Origin: Candidatus Binatia bacterium | Lineage (GTDB): Bacteria > Desulfobacterota > Binatia > Bin18 | Reading direction: 5' to 3' | DNA length: 64,000 nucleotides | Assembly: GCA_022820725.1 (NCBI GenBank) | Contig: JAJEFA010000002.1 | Coordinates: forward strand, 62,001 to 126,000 | In this document: positions 26,759-35,766 of the stretch, piece by piece | Layout: every line of letters starts with the position of its first letter | Position numbering within the stretch: position 1 is the stretch's first letter | The notes under the pieces: generated by a model | Seen by the model: the letters and a program-made list of their open reading frames with translations, nothing else | Told to the model about the DNA's origin: nothing | The model's database searches: none | Program-made: the position numbers and the translations under genes

Positions 26759-27580
26759 CTAGTGCATTTCGATGCCACCATCGACATTGATGGCCTGCCC
26801 AGTCACGTTCTCAGCCACGGCCAAGTACACGGCCAGTTGCCCGATATCGTCCGGGGTTTGGGGCCGGCCCTGCGGGATCACGTTCTTGACCCAGCGTTGC
26901 CAGGAGTCCTCCTTGGATTCGTCCGGCTGTTTGAGCGACTCGGCCAGGTATTCCCACATCTGGGTGCGCAAAATACCCGGACAAATGGCGTTGACACGGA
27001 TATTGGCCTGGGCCAACTCTTTGGCCAGAGAATTGCTGAAGCCCACTACCGCAAATTTCGAAGCGCAGTAGTGCGCCAGACCACCGAAACCATTCTTGCC
27101 CGCGATTGAGGCAATATTGATAATCAGGCCTCCACCTCGGTTTTTGAGGGCGGGAATCGCCGCTTGACAGGAGAGAAAAACTCCTTTGGCATTGACTGCA
27201 AAGGTCAGGTCCCAGGCTTCTTCGGACATGTCTTCGACCTTCACCATATTCACCACGCCAGCGTTACAGACCATGATGTCCAGGCCGCCCAACGCACCCG
27301 TGGCCTCCTCGACCATACGCAGCGTATCGTCTTTCTGGGTGACATCGGCCTGAATCGCGACTGAACGCCGTCCGAGGGTAATAATTTCTTCCGCAGTTTG
27401 CTGCGCCTGCGTAAATCCTCCGACCGCGGTCGCGCCGTACTGCTGGGCCGTACTCGTCATGGTTTCGATGTCCGACACGGCCACATCAGCTCCGGCGTTT
27501 GCCAACGCCAGGGCGATACCTCGCCCAATCCCCCGGGCTCCGCCCGTTACCAGGGCCACTTTTCCATCCAGTTGTGCCAT
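26759..27580 (-). CDS. Short-chain dehydrogenase/reductase
   Basis: 273-residue classical SDR. GGARGIGRGIAL cofactor loop, CNAGVV, Ser in NIASIAGK, YCASKFAVVGF active site, VDGG near the C terminus. Slightly longer than usual because of an insertion after the second strand (about residues 38-58) and another near 205-225. The start at 27580 has AAGGA upstream; 48 further open bases lack a ribosome site. It lies between the amidase (23 bp upstream) and the aldo/keto reductase (13 bp downstream), all on the minus strand. Confidence 0.9.
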   Translation of the reverse strand: MAQLDGKVALVTGGARGIGRGIALALANAGADVAVSDIETMTSTAQQYGATAVGGFTQAQQTAEEIITLGRRSVAIQADVTQKDDTLRMVEEATGALGGLDIMVCNAGVVNMVKVEDMSEEAWDLTFAVNAKGVFLSCQAAIPALKNRGGGLIINIASIAGKNGFGGLAHYCASKFAVVGFSNSLAKELAQANIRVNAICPGILRTQMWEYLAESLKQPDESKEDSWQRWVKNVIPQGRPQTPDDIGQLAVYLAVAENVTGQAINVDGGIEMH

Positions 27581-27603
27581 ACGTCTTCCTTTCTCTGTCC
27601 GCT

Positions 27604-29052
27604 TTAGAAGCCGGCCGGGCGCGGACACCCGCCCATCATTTCAAACAGATGCTCCGCCACGTGCAGGGTGGTGCGGTCTTCAAGATAGGGACCGACGATC
27701 TGGATACCAATCGGCAATCCATTATCGAGCTGTCCCACCGGAATCACCGTGGCCGGCAACAGACAGGCACCGGCCGGCGCCATCCACGTCACCAAGTCCC
27801 AGTACGGGCGCTGCTGCCCGCCAACCAGGGCCGTCCGTCCGGCTTGGGGCTCGGAGTGGTCGTGCTTGATCGCCGGACACGGCATGACCGGCAGCAGCAT
27901 CACGTCCCAGTCCTGGAAGAACTCTTCCCAACGTTTACGCATCTGCATCCGGCGTTCGTTATAGCTCAGCCATTCGCGATGCCGCATGGCAAACAGCCGC
28001 CGGGTCTGGTCCGTCGAGGTGTTGCCACCCGACTGCGCGAACTCTTCGATTTTGTCCCGCGAGACACCACCGGACAACGCGGATTGCAATAGAGCCATAA
28101 AGGTCGCCGCGATTTTTTCCAAGCTGAATTCGGGCCGCACGTCCGCACTCACCGTCGCCCCCGCACGAGCAAGCACGCTAGCAGCATTTTCCAGTAGGGT
28201 CTGTACTTCCGGCTCGACCGGACAACGGGGGTCGTCCAGCCAAGTCGCAATGCGGTAGTCCTTGAGTGCCTGTCTGCGCGGAGCCGGCAGCTCCAACCGC
28301 CACGCCGGCTGCTCCCAGCGATTGGGGCCGGCCATGATATCGAGCCCCAGTTCCAGATCTTCAACATTCCGGGCCATAGGCCCGGCAACCGCCAGGTCTG
28401 CCAGCGTCAGGGTTCCCGGCGGGCCCGGAATCTGCCCGTGGGCGGGCACAATGCCATAGCTCGGCTTGTGGCCGGTAACACCCGACATATGAGACGGCAG
28501 GCGAATCGAGCCGCCAATATCGCTCCCCAACTCCAACGGCGTGAAGCCACAGGCCAAAGCAGCCCCCGAGCCACCGGACGAGCCACCCGGCGTGCGCGTG
28601 GTGTCGTGCGGATTATTAGTCGTGCCGAAAATCTCATTATAGCTCTGTAGATCACCCGCGTAGATCGGCAGATTGGTCTTGCCGTAGATAATGGCCCCGG
28701 CTTCGCGCAGTCGGGCGACCGGCCAGGCGTCTTCCTCTGGGATGAAATCCTTGAGTTCCGGCGCGCCCGACGTCGTCCGCATGCCTCTGGTTTGATACGA
28801 ATCCTTGATCGTCATCGGCACGCCGTGCAGCGGTCCACGGGAGGTGCCGCGGGCCAAATCCGCATCCGCGGCATCGGCCTCTGCGCGCGCCCGTTCCGCA
28901 TCGATCGTCACGACGCTATTAATGGTCTTATCGAGCGCTTCGACCCGAGCGAGAAAATAGTCGACGGCTTCGCGGCTTGAAACCTCCTTCTTCTGGATCA
29001 TGGCGGCGACTTCTGTGGTCGTCGCATAGGCAAGCTGAGACAGATCAGACAT
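27604..29052 (-). CDS. Amidase signature family amidase
   Basis: 482 residues. The Ser-cisSer-Lys triad of the amidase signature family is present: Lys in GVPMTIKDSYQT, cis-Ser in TPGGSSGGSGAALA and nucleophile Ser in LGSDIGGSIRLPSH. It hydrolyses carboxamides in the cytoplasm. The ATG at 29052 is preceded by GGAGGG; the frame is open 81 bp more but without a ribosome site. First gene of a minus-strand set amidase-SDR-aldo/keto reductase with gaps of 23 and 13 bp, suggesting release of an acid or amine followed by redox steps. Not GatA: no gatB or gatC nearby, and GlnS is present. Confidence 0.9.
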   Translation of the reverse strand: MSDLSQLAYATTTEVAAMIQKKEVSSREAVDYFLARVEALDKTINSVVTIDAERARAEADAADADLARGTSRGPLHGVPMTIKDSYQTRGMRTTSGAPELKDFIPEEDAWPVARLREAGAIIYGKTNLPIYAGDLQSYNEIFGTTNNPHDTTRTPGGSSGGSGAALACGFTPLELGSDIGGSIRLPSHMSGVTGHKPSYGIVPAHGQIPGPPGTLTLADLAVAGPMARNVEDLELGLDIMAGPNRWEQPAWRLELPAPRRQALKDYRIATWLDDPRCPVEPEVQTLLENAASVLARAGATVSADVRPEFSLEKIAATFMALLQSALSGGVSRDKIEEFAQSGGNTSTDQTRRLFAMRHREWLSYNERRMQMRKRWEEFFQDWDVMLLPVMPCPAIKHDHSEPQAGRTALVGGQQRPYWDLVTWMAPAGACLLPATVIPVGQLDNGLPIGIQIVGPYLEDRTTLHVAEHLFEMMGGCPRPAGF

Positions 29053-29207
29053 GGCTCCCTCCTTCTTCAGGCTGCCGTTAGCATTTGGCTTGTACCAGGC
29101 AGCAGCATCTTGCCACGCACCCGGCGGGGACACAAGCTTGCGGAGGTGATACGTCTAGCGCAGGTCGGGCGAGCGGAGCCCGACATCTCACTCACACAGG
29201 AGGCAGT

Positions 29208-29969
29208 ATGACCGCGACACAAGAGACCCTCATCGACGCCCTCTATCACGCCCGCCGAAACGGAACCCGACCAGCCTATATTGAGCCCATCCCTTCGGAC
29301 CTGGACGAGGCGCTCGCCGTCCAACTCCGCGTTCTCCGGCGCTTTGAGACCGCAGGGGAACGTCTTGGCGGCTGGAAGGTCGGGCTGACGTCGGGGAAAG
29401 CCCGCGACCGGATGGGAAAAGACGTGCGGCCGTTTGGCTATGTCCTCCGGAGTCGGGTCTTTTCGTCCAGAGCGACCCTCCCCGTTGCTTCGATTATGCG
29501 CTGTCATATTGAGCCCGAACTCTGCCTCATAGTCGACTCGGCCTTGTATGGCCAGGGCGTCGACCGCGAGCAGGCCAAAGCTGCGGTTCGGGCCGTTGCA
29601 CCGGCGTTTGAGATCAACGAGGTTCGCGTCCAGCCGGATCAGGGCTCCATGTCTTTGGTGGCCGACGGCTTAGCCCAGTGGGGGATCGTCGTCGGGCCGG
29701 AAGCCCCGGTCCGAGACGGGCTGGTCAATACCACGGTGACATTTTCGCATAACGGCCAGGTAGTCGAGACCAAGACGCCGGGTACAACAATGGATGATCC
29801 CTATCTCTCGCTGTCACGCCTGTGCCACCGCCTGCATCCATTCGGTCTGGGTCTGGAGCCGGGCCAACCCGTCATTACCGGTTCATTTTGTCATCACGCT
29901 GTCACGCAGCCGGGGAGCTATAGCGCAGATTTCTCCGACGTCGGAGCCGTGTCGGTTCGGTTTCGCTAA
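29208..29969 (+). CDS. 2-keto-4-pentenoate hydratase (MhpD/HsaE-like)
   Basis: 253-residue member of the fumarylacetoacetase C-terminal fold, subgroup of 2-hydroxypenta-2,4-dienoate hydratases, which add water to the dienoate left after meta-cleavage. Markers: GGWKVGLTSGKARDRMG, EPELCLIVDSAL with the metal Glu, APAFEINEVR, and SADFSDVGAVSVRF at the end. AGGAGGCAGT directly precedes the ATG at 29208. Divergent from the amidase. It fits with the extradiol dioxygenase (32238), hydrolase (33252) and flavin monooxygenase (34531) as a dispersed meta-cleavage set, but no aldolase or aldehyde dehydrogenase of that route is seen. Confidence 0.85.
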   Translation: MTATQETLIDALYHARRNGTRPAYIEPIPSDLDEALAVQLRVLRRFETAGERLGGWKVGLTSGKARDRMGKDVRPFGYVLRSRVFSSRATLPVASIMRCHIEPELCLIVDSALYGQGVDREQAKAAVRAVAPAFEINEVRVQPDQGSMSLVADGLAQWGIVVGPEAPVRDGLVNTTVTFSHNGQVVETKTPGTTMDDPYLSLSRLCHRLHPFGLGLEPGQPVITGSFCHHAVTQPGSYSADFSDVGAVSVRFR

Positions 29970-30075
29970 GCACACTGCCTGCAGACGCCTAGTCTCACCC
30001 CAGTAAATTCTATAGGCTGCGCAGAATGACACTCGCCAGGGCGAGAATCCAGACACCTGAGAAAGAGAGAAGAAG

Positions 30076-30603
30076 ATGAGCGAACACACCAACCCGAGGG
30101 TATTTTTTGATATCACGATCGGAGATGATGCAGCCGGACGGATCGTTTTCGAACTCAGAGCCGATGTGGTTCCCGAAACCGCAGAAAATTTTCGGGCGCT
30201 GTGTACTGGCGAGAAAGGGGCCGGTCAATCCGGTAAGCCGTTGCACTACAAGGGCTCAACGTTTCACCGTGTCATTCCCGACTTCATGTGCCAGGGCGGA
30301 GATTTTACCAATGGTAACGGCACTGGGGGAGAGTCCATCTACGGCTCCAGGTTTGCCGATGAGAACTTTCAACTCAAGCATACCGACCCTGGCTTGCTGA
30401 GCATGGCCAACGCCGGTCCTGGGACGAATGGCTCCCAATTCTTTATCACCACTACCCAGACACCCTGGCTGGACGGCAAGCACGTGGTGTTTGGCAGTGT
30501 GGTCGAAGGCATGGACGTGGTTCGCGCCATGGAAGCCCAGGGCAGTCAGAGCGGGCAGCCCAGGCAGCGTATTGTGATTGCCGATTGTGGCCAGCTCGAC
30601 TAG
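30076..30603 (+). CDS. Cytoplasmic cyclophilin-type peptidyl-prolyl isomerase
   Basis: 175 residues of the eukaryote-like cyclophilin A type: [40 protein letters not shown] with the active-site Phe-His-Arg and Gln, and [16 protein letters not shown]. The active-site Trp of human CypA is preserved in [12 protein letters not shown]. No signal peptide. GAGAAAGAGAGAAG precedes the ATG. A second, periplasmic cyclophilin of another subgroup is at 39622. Followed 59 bp later by an alpha/beta hydrolase. Confidence 0.94.
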   Translation: MSEHTNPRVFFDITIGDDAAGRIVFELRADVVPETAENFRALCTGEKGAGQSGKPLHYKGSTFHRVIPDFMCQGGDFTNGNGTGGESIYGSRFADENFQLKHTDPGLLSMANAGPGTNGSQFFITTTQTPWLDGKHVVFGSVVEGMDVVRAMEAQGSQSGQPRQRIVIADCGQLD

Positions 30604-30662
30604 GTACGGTTCGAGCAAGGCTGGACAGGACCGACGTATGACGAAAAGGAGAGGTGGACAGT

Positions 30663-31478
30663 ATGCCGACCGTCTCTGCCAATCGATGTGAGATGTATTA
30701 CGAGGTCGATGACTTCACCGATCCCTGGATAACGGACAAGGAGACGGTATGGCTTCAACACGGGGTCGGTCGGAGTACCAAGTTCTGGTATCACTGGGTT
30801 CCTCCGCTGGCGCGCCGCTATCAGGTGATCCGTCGCGATATGCGCGGACATGGCCAGTCTGCCGACCCCGGTCCGGATCATCGCTGGTCATTGGACGAGC
30901 TGGTCACGGATATGCACGACTTCATGGACGCGCTTGGTCTCCAGCAGGTGCACTATGTGGGCGAGTCCATTGGCGGCATCCTCGGTGTGCTCTTTGCCAC
31001 ACGCTGGCCGGAGCGACTCAAGAGCCTGACGATTTGCAATTCACCGACCACGATTCACCCGGCAGGCACACGCGCCTTGTCTGGCGAGCAAGGCAACCTG
31101 CACAAGCTTCTGGCCTCCGAAGGTTCTGTCGGCTGGGGTCGTGTGATGATTGAGCGCAAGATCATCAGCGGCAACAGCCCGGAGCACATTGAATGGGTGC
31201 TCAAGGAGTGGGCGAAAACACCGGCCCATGTTCTACAAGGGATTACCAAGACGCTGGACGGTGCGGATACGGCGCCGCTCCTGCCTCAGGTCAGCGTCCC
31301 GACGCTGGTGCTGGCTCCTGCCAACAGCCCGATCACACCTTTGACCGACCAGCTCTCCATGCGCACGGAGATTCCCAACGCGCGGATTGCCATTGTCGAA
31401 GGCCCTGGGCACGAAATCTATGTGGATAGACCCGAGGAGTGCCTGAGCGCCTTACAGAACTTCCTGGAGTCGCTCTAG
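30663..31478 (+). CDS. Alpha/beta-fold hydrolase
   Basis: 271 residues. Oxyanion segment LQHGVGRS, RGHGQS, nucleophile elbow VGESIGG (Ser), acid in the region PVLVLAPANSP where the usual Asp is not obvious, and His in EGPGHEIYV. It resembles enol-lactone hydrolases and meta-cleavage hydrolases in size and layout. The ATG at 30663 follows AGGAGAGG; a GTG at 30654 lies too close to that site. It may work with the ring-degradation genes that follow; the missing clear Asp lowers confidence in a specific reaction. Confidence 0.8.
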   Translation: MPTVSANRCEMYYEVDDFTDPWITDKETVWLQHGVGRSTKFWYHWVPPLARRYQVIRRDMRGHGQSADPGPDHRWSLDELVTDMHDFMDALGLQQVHYVGESIGGILGVLFATRWPERLKSLTICNSPTTIHPAGTRALSGEQGNLHKLLASEGSVGWGRVMIERKIISGNSPEHIEWVLKEWAKTPAHVLQGITKTLDGADTAPLLPQVSVPTLVLAPANSPITPLTDQLSMRTEIPNARIAIVEGPGHEIYVDRPEECLSALQNFLESL

Positions 31479-31519
31479 CCGTGAGGCTTTGAGCCACTGC
31501 GCCCTGGAGGTCAGAAAGC

Positions 31520-31550
31520 AGGGCGGAAGGGGAGAGCGACCTTCCGCCCT
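31520..31550 (-). terminator. Terminator hairpin between convergent genes
   Basis: Perfect 11-bp stem AGGGCGGAAGG / CCTTCCGCCCT with a nine-base loop. On the minus strand GCTTTCTG follows, a short T-rich stretch, so it most likely ends the MAPEG gene, and it may also stop plus-strand transcripts. Confidence 0.55.
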
Positions 31551-31561
31551 CAGCGGTGCGG

Positions 31562-31966
31562 CTAACCGCCCATACTGCCCATAAACACCGCGACACACAG
31601 TACGACGCCACCGATATACGTGCCGAGAGCACCGACGACACGGAGAGGATGAGGTTGCGCGAGCGTCGAGCAGGCGATCATGCCGATGGCGTGCAGATAG
31701 CGACAGGCGGTCACCAGTATCATCGTCCACATGACCCAGGCCGGGACGGCCTCTGCGCCCATCGCCGCGATGAGCATGAGCAGGGCCAACATGGGTGCGT
31801 ACTCGGCTGCGTTGCCGTGTGCACGTACCATTTTATATAAGCGGTCGGCGGGGTCCGCATTGACACCACTGGTGGTTTCCGTTTTCCCGCGTGTCATAGA
31901 AACCATAAAGCCGAGTACAAAGACCAACAAACCCAGTAAACCGGAACATAGGACTGCCGTTTCCAT
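31562..31966 (-). CDS. MAPEG family membrane protein
   Basis: 134-residue integral membrane protein with four hydrophobic helices and the MAPEG signature region DRLYKMVRAHGNAAEYAPMLALL, in which Arg, Asn and Glu contact glutathione in family members. Bacterial MAPEGs include glutathione transferases and peroxidases; which this is cannot be told. The start at 31966 is preceded by AAGGAGG; eight further upstream codons are open but lack a site. Ends at a strong hairpin. Confidence 0.85.
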   Translation of the reverse strand: METAVLCSGLLGLLVFVLGFMVSMTRGKTETTSGVNADPADRLYKMVRAHGNAAEYAPMLALLMLIAAMGAEAVPAWVMWTMILVTACRYLHAIGMIACSTLAQPHPLRVVGALGTYIGGVVLCVAVFMGSMGG

Positions 31967-32237
31967 ATGCGCCTCCTTCGTGTTGAACACTTTAATCTGG
32001 GAAGTATGCTGCTCTCCGCGACCTCTTACCTGGGGCCTCCTGTATCGTGCGTCCGAAAGGTCATTCGAGTCAAGGCTTGGGGGGAAATAGTTGTCAGGAC
32101 AAAAGCGGAATCTCAGTCATTTCTCGCAGGGATCCACCAAAACGCTATCCCCGGTAGCGTGGCTGATCATACGTGTTTTCTTCTATCTCCCTTTGGCGTA
32201 GAGTATGGCTGTACGATGACGTACTGAGGAGGGCAGC
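31967..32237. promoter_or_regulatory. Divergent control region with a 6-bp dyad
   Basis: 270 bp between MAPEG and dioxygenase starts. The only clear element is the dyad ACGCTA, seven bases, TAGCGT at 32142-32160, about 80 bp before the dioxygenase ATG; it could be an operator. No convincing promoter hexamers, small ORF or RNA structure found. Confidence 0.25.
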
Positions 32238-33155
32238 ATGACCAGCGTATCACAACTCGGGTATTTGGGACTGAGCGTCAGTGACATGGCCGCCTGGGAA
32301 CAATTTGCCACCTCGGTGCTCGGGCTGGCCGTGAGCGAACAGGCCGAGGACGGCTCGCTCTACCTGCGGATGGATGAGTACCACCACCGCTTTCTGGTGC
32401 ATCCGACGGGCAAGGATGACCTTGCCTATATTGGCTGGGAAGTTGCCGATGAGCACGCCTTACACGCCTTGACGGACCAGCTTGAGGTAGCCGGGGTTGA
32501 AGTCACCCAAGGCACGCCTGAAGAGCGGGCGGTCCGCCGGGTGGCCGGGCTGATTCGCTTCCAGGACCCGAGCGGTATCCCGTCAGAGATCTTCTATGGC
32601 CCACTCGTCCATTTTGATAGGCCGTTTCAGTCCCCACGGCCGGTCTCGGGCTTTAAGACCGGAGAGCAGGGCTTGGGACATTTTGTGATCCTGGTCAATG
32701 ACGCCGAGCAGAGCATCAACTTTTATCGGGATGTCCTGGGGATGCGGATCAGCGACTATGTCCATATCACACCCGCTCCGGGCACAACTTTTCAGGCCAC
32801 CTTTTTCCACTGCAACCCGCGTCATCATTCGCTCGCCTTTGTCGAGGCTCCCAACCCGCCCAAGCGTCTGAATCATTTCATGTTGCAGACGCAGTCGCTC
32901 AACGATGTTGGTTCGACCTATTATCTATGCCAGGACCAGGATGTGCCGATTACGATGAGCCTGGGTCGTCATACCAACGACCATATGACCTCGTTTTATA
33001 TGCAGACGCCGTCCGGCTTTGCGGTCGAATACGGCTGGGGCGCACGGGAGGTGGATGACGCGACCTGGCAGGTCCAGATGCACACCTCGGGCAGTATTTG
33101 GGGCCATGTCCGGCGGACCCCCGGTCTGGGCGGGGTCGCGCAGGAGCAGGCCTAG
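32238..33155 (+). CDS. Two-domain extradiol ring-cleavage dioxygenase (BphC/HsaC type)
   Basis: 305-residue vicinal-oxygen-chelate protein with two betaalphabetabetabeta modules per half, as in 2,3-dihydroxybiphenyl dioxygenase. Aligned by eye to BphC, the Fe(II) ligands are H148 (GLGHF), H213 (LNHFM) and E264 (VEYGWG), and the second-sphere residues are H197, H245 and Y254, so the active site is complete. It would open a catechol next to the hydroxyls in the meta position. GAGGAGG precedes the ATG. Convergent with a five-gene minus-strand operon holding a C-C-type hydrolase and a flavin monooxygenase, supporting a role in aromatic or steroid ring degradation. Confidence 0.88.
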   Translation: MTSVSQLGYLGLSVSDMAAWEQFATSVLGLAVSEQAEDGSLYLRMDEYHHRFLVHPTGKDDLAYIGWEVADEHALHALTDQLEVAGVEVTQGTPEERAVRRVAGLIRFQDPSGIPSEIFYGPLVHFDRPFQSPRPVSGFKTGEQGLGHFVILVNDAEQSINFYRDVLGMRISDYVHITPAPGTTFQATFFHCNPRHHSLAFVEAPNPPKRLNHFMLQTQSLNDVGSTYYLCQDQDVPITMSLGRHTNDHMTSFYMQTPSGFAVEYGWGAREVDDATWQVQMHTSGSIWGHVRRTPGLGGVAQEQA

Positions 33156-33201
33156 GAAGCTATACGGTTCCGATTATTCGGGAAGCACCCAATTAAGAAG
33201 A

Positions 33202-33224
33202 CCCCTCTCCCTCGGGGAGAGGGG
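33202..33224. repeat. CCCCTCTCCC hairpin repeat between convergent genes
   Basis: Perfect 10-bp inverted repeat CCCCTCTCCC, three bases, GGGAGAGGGG. Related in sequence to 15885-15918. It may terminate both convergent genes, but no T tract follows on either strand, and this kind of repeat is widespread between genes. Confidence 0.5.
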
Positions 33225-33251
33225 ACGAAGGATAGGATTACCACAGCCTCC

Positions 33252-34028
33252 TCAGGACGGCAGATTGTCCAGGTAAGTCCGGACAATACGGTCAAAGGTT
33301 TCGGGCTGCTCCTCATACGTCCAGTGGCCGGCTTGGGGAATGACTTCGAGCTGGCAGTTCGGCATCCGGTCGCGGAAGTACTCGGAGTATTTGACCGGCG
33401 TAAAATAGTCTTCGTCTCCGCAGATGGCGATCGACGGGGTATGGATGTTGGCGACTCGACTCATGCAGTCGAACATGTCGTCACTAATCCAATCCTTATA
33501 CGTCACCTTCGGATCAGTCTCCGATGTCAAGGCATTGAGCGTATCGACGATGGACTGGGGTGTGCTTTTGGCGAAGCCTAAACGCGGATCAATGGCAATC
33601 CCGGCTTCACCCGCAGCCAGTTGGCGCGAGTTCTCGAGGACGTTCGGGTCCACCCGCAGCCGTGCACCCGTGTCAACAAGCATCATGCCGCTGAGACGGT
33701 CCGCATAATAGATGGCTGCGGTCAGGGCGATGCCGCCACCGAGCGAATGCCCGGCGATCACAAACCGATCCCAGCCCAAATGGTCGGCCAGCCGGACCGC
33801 ATAATGGGTGTAATCCGCCGCGCCACGAAAACCGGTACCGGACGATTGACCGTGCCCCGGCAGGTCCATCGCCACAGGCGTATGCCGGTCCGCTATCGCC
33901 CGCATATGCCTGTGCCACACCCGGCCATCACAGCCGGTTCCGTGGACGTATAAGACGCGCTGTCCGTGTGGGTCGTTATCAGTGGTGTGGTAATGTATCC
34001 GCAGTCCGTCAATATCAGCATATCCCAT
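33252..34028 (-). CDS. Alpha/beta hydrolase, possible meta-cleavage product hydrolase
   Basis: 258 residues. YVHGTGCDGRVWHRH (oxyanion), DLPGHGQSSG, nucleophile Ser in IAGHSLGGGIAL, Asp in CGDEDYFTP and His in QAGHWTYEE, a complete triad. In the C-C hydrolases of meta-cleavage routes the elbow is usually GNSMGG, so the assignment is by size and context rather than by motif. AGGAGAA stands before the ATG. Last gene of the minus-strand operon from 37273 to 33252. Confidence 0.82.
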   Translation of the reverse strand: MGYADIDGLRIHYHTTDNDPHGQRVLYVHGTGCDGRVWHRHMRAIADRHTPVAMDLPGHGQSSGTGFRGAADYTHYAVRLADHLGWDRFVIAGHSLGGGIALTAAIYYADRLSGMMLVDTGARLRVDPNVLENSRQLAAGEAGIAIDPRLGFAKSTPQSIVDTLNALTSETDPKVTYKDWISDDMFDCMSRVANIHTPSIAICGDEDYFTPVKYSEYFRDRMPNCQLEVIPQAGHWTYEEQPETFDRIVRTYLDNLPS

Positions 34029-34057
34029 GCGTTCTCCTCCGTTGGCTGTCTGCCTGG

Positions 34058-34498
34058 CTATGCAGAGACACCCGTATCAGCCGTCAGCCCGGCCGCTTCA
34101 ATGCCGGCCACGGCACATTCCTCATCAATGTCCGAGGTATCACCCGATATCCCAACCGCCCCGATAATGGACTGAGACCCATCTCGGATCAGCACTCCAC
34201 CCGGCACCGGCACGAGCTTCCCCTGAGCGACCGCCGTCAGAGCCTGTACAAAATGAGGCCGCTCGGCCGCAACACTGCCCAGCACTCGAGACGAACGGCC
34301 CATGCCCAACGCCCCCCATGCCTTGCCGATCGCCACGTCGGTACGCATCAGGCTGGTCTCGTCTTCGCGTTGAAAAGACTGGAGCTGTCCGGTCTCATCC
34401 AATACTGCGACCGCGAGTGGAGAGGTATTCATAGTACGTGCCTTTTGGAGTGCCGCGGTGACAATCGTATTTGCCGTTTCAAGGTGTAAGCGGGCCAT
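34058..34498 (-). CDS. GlcG/HbpS family protein
   Basis: 146 residues of the GlcG/HbpS domain: AVAVLDETGQLQSFQRED, SLMRTDVAIGKAWGALG, PVPGGVLIRDG and IIGAVGISGDTSDIDEECA. Members bind haem or serve as small accessory or catalytic proteins in degradation operons (DUF336). The start at 34498 has GGAGGAGG upstream; twelve more codons are open but would overlap the previous gene. Gap of 32 bp after the flavin monooxygenase gene and 29 bp before the hydrolase gene. Precise role unknown. Confidence 0.85.
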   Translation of the reverse strand: MARLHLETANTIVTAALQKARTMNTSPLAVAVLDETGQLQSFQREDETSLMRTDVAIGKAWGALGMGRSSRVLGSVAAERPHFVQALTAVAQGKLVPVPGGVLIRDGSQSIIGAVGISGDTSDIDEECAVAGIEAAGLTADTGVSA

Positions 34499-34530
34499 AG
34501 CCTCCTCCGTGTACTCGTTTTCTTCCAGTG

Positions 34531-35703
34531 TCACCCCATGGGATCGACGTCGGACTGACCGAGCAGGAACTGCCCGTAGTTTTCATAGGATGAATCATTG
34601 ACCATCAAGTGGGCCGCGGCAGTGTGCAAATCCCGCAAGCAGCGCTGCAATACGTGCTCCAAACGCACTGCACTGCCTGCACCAGCGCGAAAGGCGTTGG
34701 TCGTGATCTCGAGCGCCACGTCCGTGGCCAGGGTCGCGACGCTGCGCATTTCAGCCTGGAGCGCCGGACCCGGCAATTGGCCGGCGCTGGCCGTCTGCCA
34801 GGCTTTTTCAAGGATGTCGATAACGACCAGGCGTGTTCCTCGCAGCTTGAGGTCTGCCTGGGCTGTCATCCGTTGAACGACGGCTCTGTCACTCAAACGT
34901 TGTTGGGGTCCATAGCCACGTTTTTTTGATTGGGCCAGATCGATAATCGCGTCAAGCGCACAGCGGGCAATTCCCAGTGCAAAGGCGGCGTGTTCATTCG
35001 CCACATAGCCCGGCCAGCCCATGAGATATAAGGGCCCGCCGCGCTGTGGCGGCGTACTGCCCACGGCAAAAGTAAACGCCTCGGGAACAAACAGGTCCGA
35101 GACCGCGTAGTCACAACTGCCGGTACCTTTCATGCCAAGCACATGCCAGTTGTCGATGACCTGGGCTTGGGCAATCGGGAAGACCACAGCCCGCGCCTCG
35201 GGCATCTGGGAGTCACGCTCGACCAGGGTTTGAACCAATACCCATTCGGCATAGCGGATGCCACTGCCCCACGACCAGCGACCACTGACACGGTAGCCGT
35301 TCTGCTCGGGTACGGCCCTGCCGGGCATCAAGCCGCCCGCCATGGTCGGGACATGACCATGTGGGAACATCGTGGCGATGGTTTCGTCTGGGAGAAAGGC
35401 GCCGGCCATGCCAACAATGGCAGCGCCAATGAACATGCACCAGCCCGCAGACGGATTGATCCTTGTTACCGCCTCAATCACTTCCAGTTGTGTCACCGGG
35501 TCGGCCTCGGCCCCACCGAGTTCCGCCGGCAATTTCAGCTTGAACAGGCCGGCCTCGCGCAGGGCCGCTACCGAGGCGTCGGGCAGCGTCCGGGCCTCAT
35601 CGGCTTCGTCTATCTGGGCGGCAAGCGTTCCACGGACTTGCTCGACCGCCTGCAGGAGCACCTGCCGTTTCTCGGCCCGTTCTGCGGGGAAAGATACCGG
35701 CAT
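34531..35703 (-). CDS. Acyl-CoA-dehydrogenase-fold flavin monooxygenase (HsaA-like)
   Basis: 390 residues with the acyl-CoA dehydrogenase fold, but matching the two-component hydroxylase subgroup (HsaA, HpaB-like) more than true dehydrogenases: LKLPAELGGAEADPVTQLEVIEAVTRINPSAGW, RVSGRWSWGSGIRYAEWVLV, WHVLGMKGTGSCDYAVSDLFVPE. The catalytic Glu of dehydrogenases is not evident at its usual place. It would hydroxylate a phenol using reduced flavin from a separate reductase, which is not in the window. Part of the minus-strand operon with GlcG and hydrolases, opposite the extradiol dioxygenase: the order hydroxylase, dioxygenase, hydrolase is the hsaACD logic. Confidence 0.82.
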   Translation of the reverse strand: MPVSFPAERAEKRQVLLQAVEQVRGTLAAQIDEADEARTLPDASVAALREAGLFKLKLPAELGGAEADPVTQLEVIEAVTRINPSAGWCMFIGAAIVGMAGAFLPDETIATMFPHGHVPTMAGGLMPGRAVPEQNGYRVSGRWSWGSGIRYAEWVLVQTLVERDSQMPEARAVVFPIAQAQVIDNWHVLGMKGTGSCDYAVSDLFVPEAFTFAVGSTPPQRGGPLYLMGWPGYVANEHAAFALGIARCALDAIIDLAQSKKRGYGPQQRLSDRAVVQRMTAQADLKLRGTRLVVIDILEKAWQTASAGQLPGPALQAEMRSVATLATDVALEITTNAFRAGAGSAVRLEHVLQRCLRDLHTAAAHLMVNDSSYENYGQFLLGQSDVDPMG

Positions 35704-35766
35704 GAGCGAACCTCTTTTACTCCTCTGTGTACGTGTCGAGTTTTGGGCCGGTCTTTGCCTCAGCCA

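Noticed and set aside
27604..29052. Amidase as GatA of the tRNA-dependent amidotransferase
   Set aside because: No gatB/gatC nearby, glnS is present, and the neighbours are oxidoreductases.
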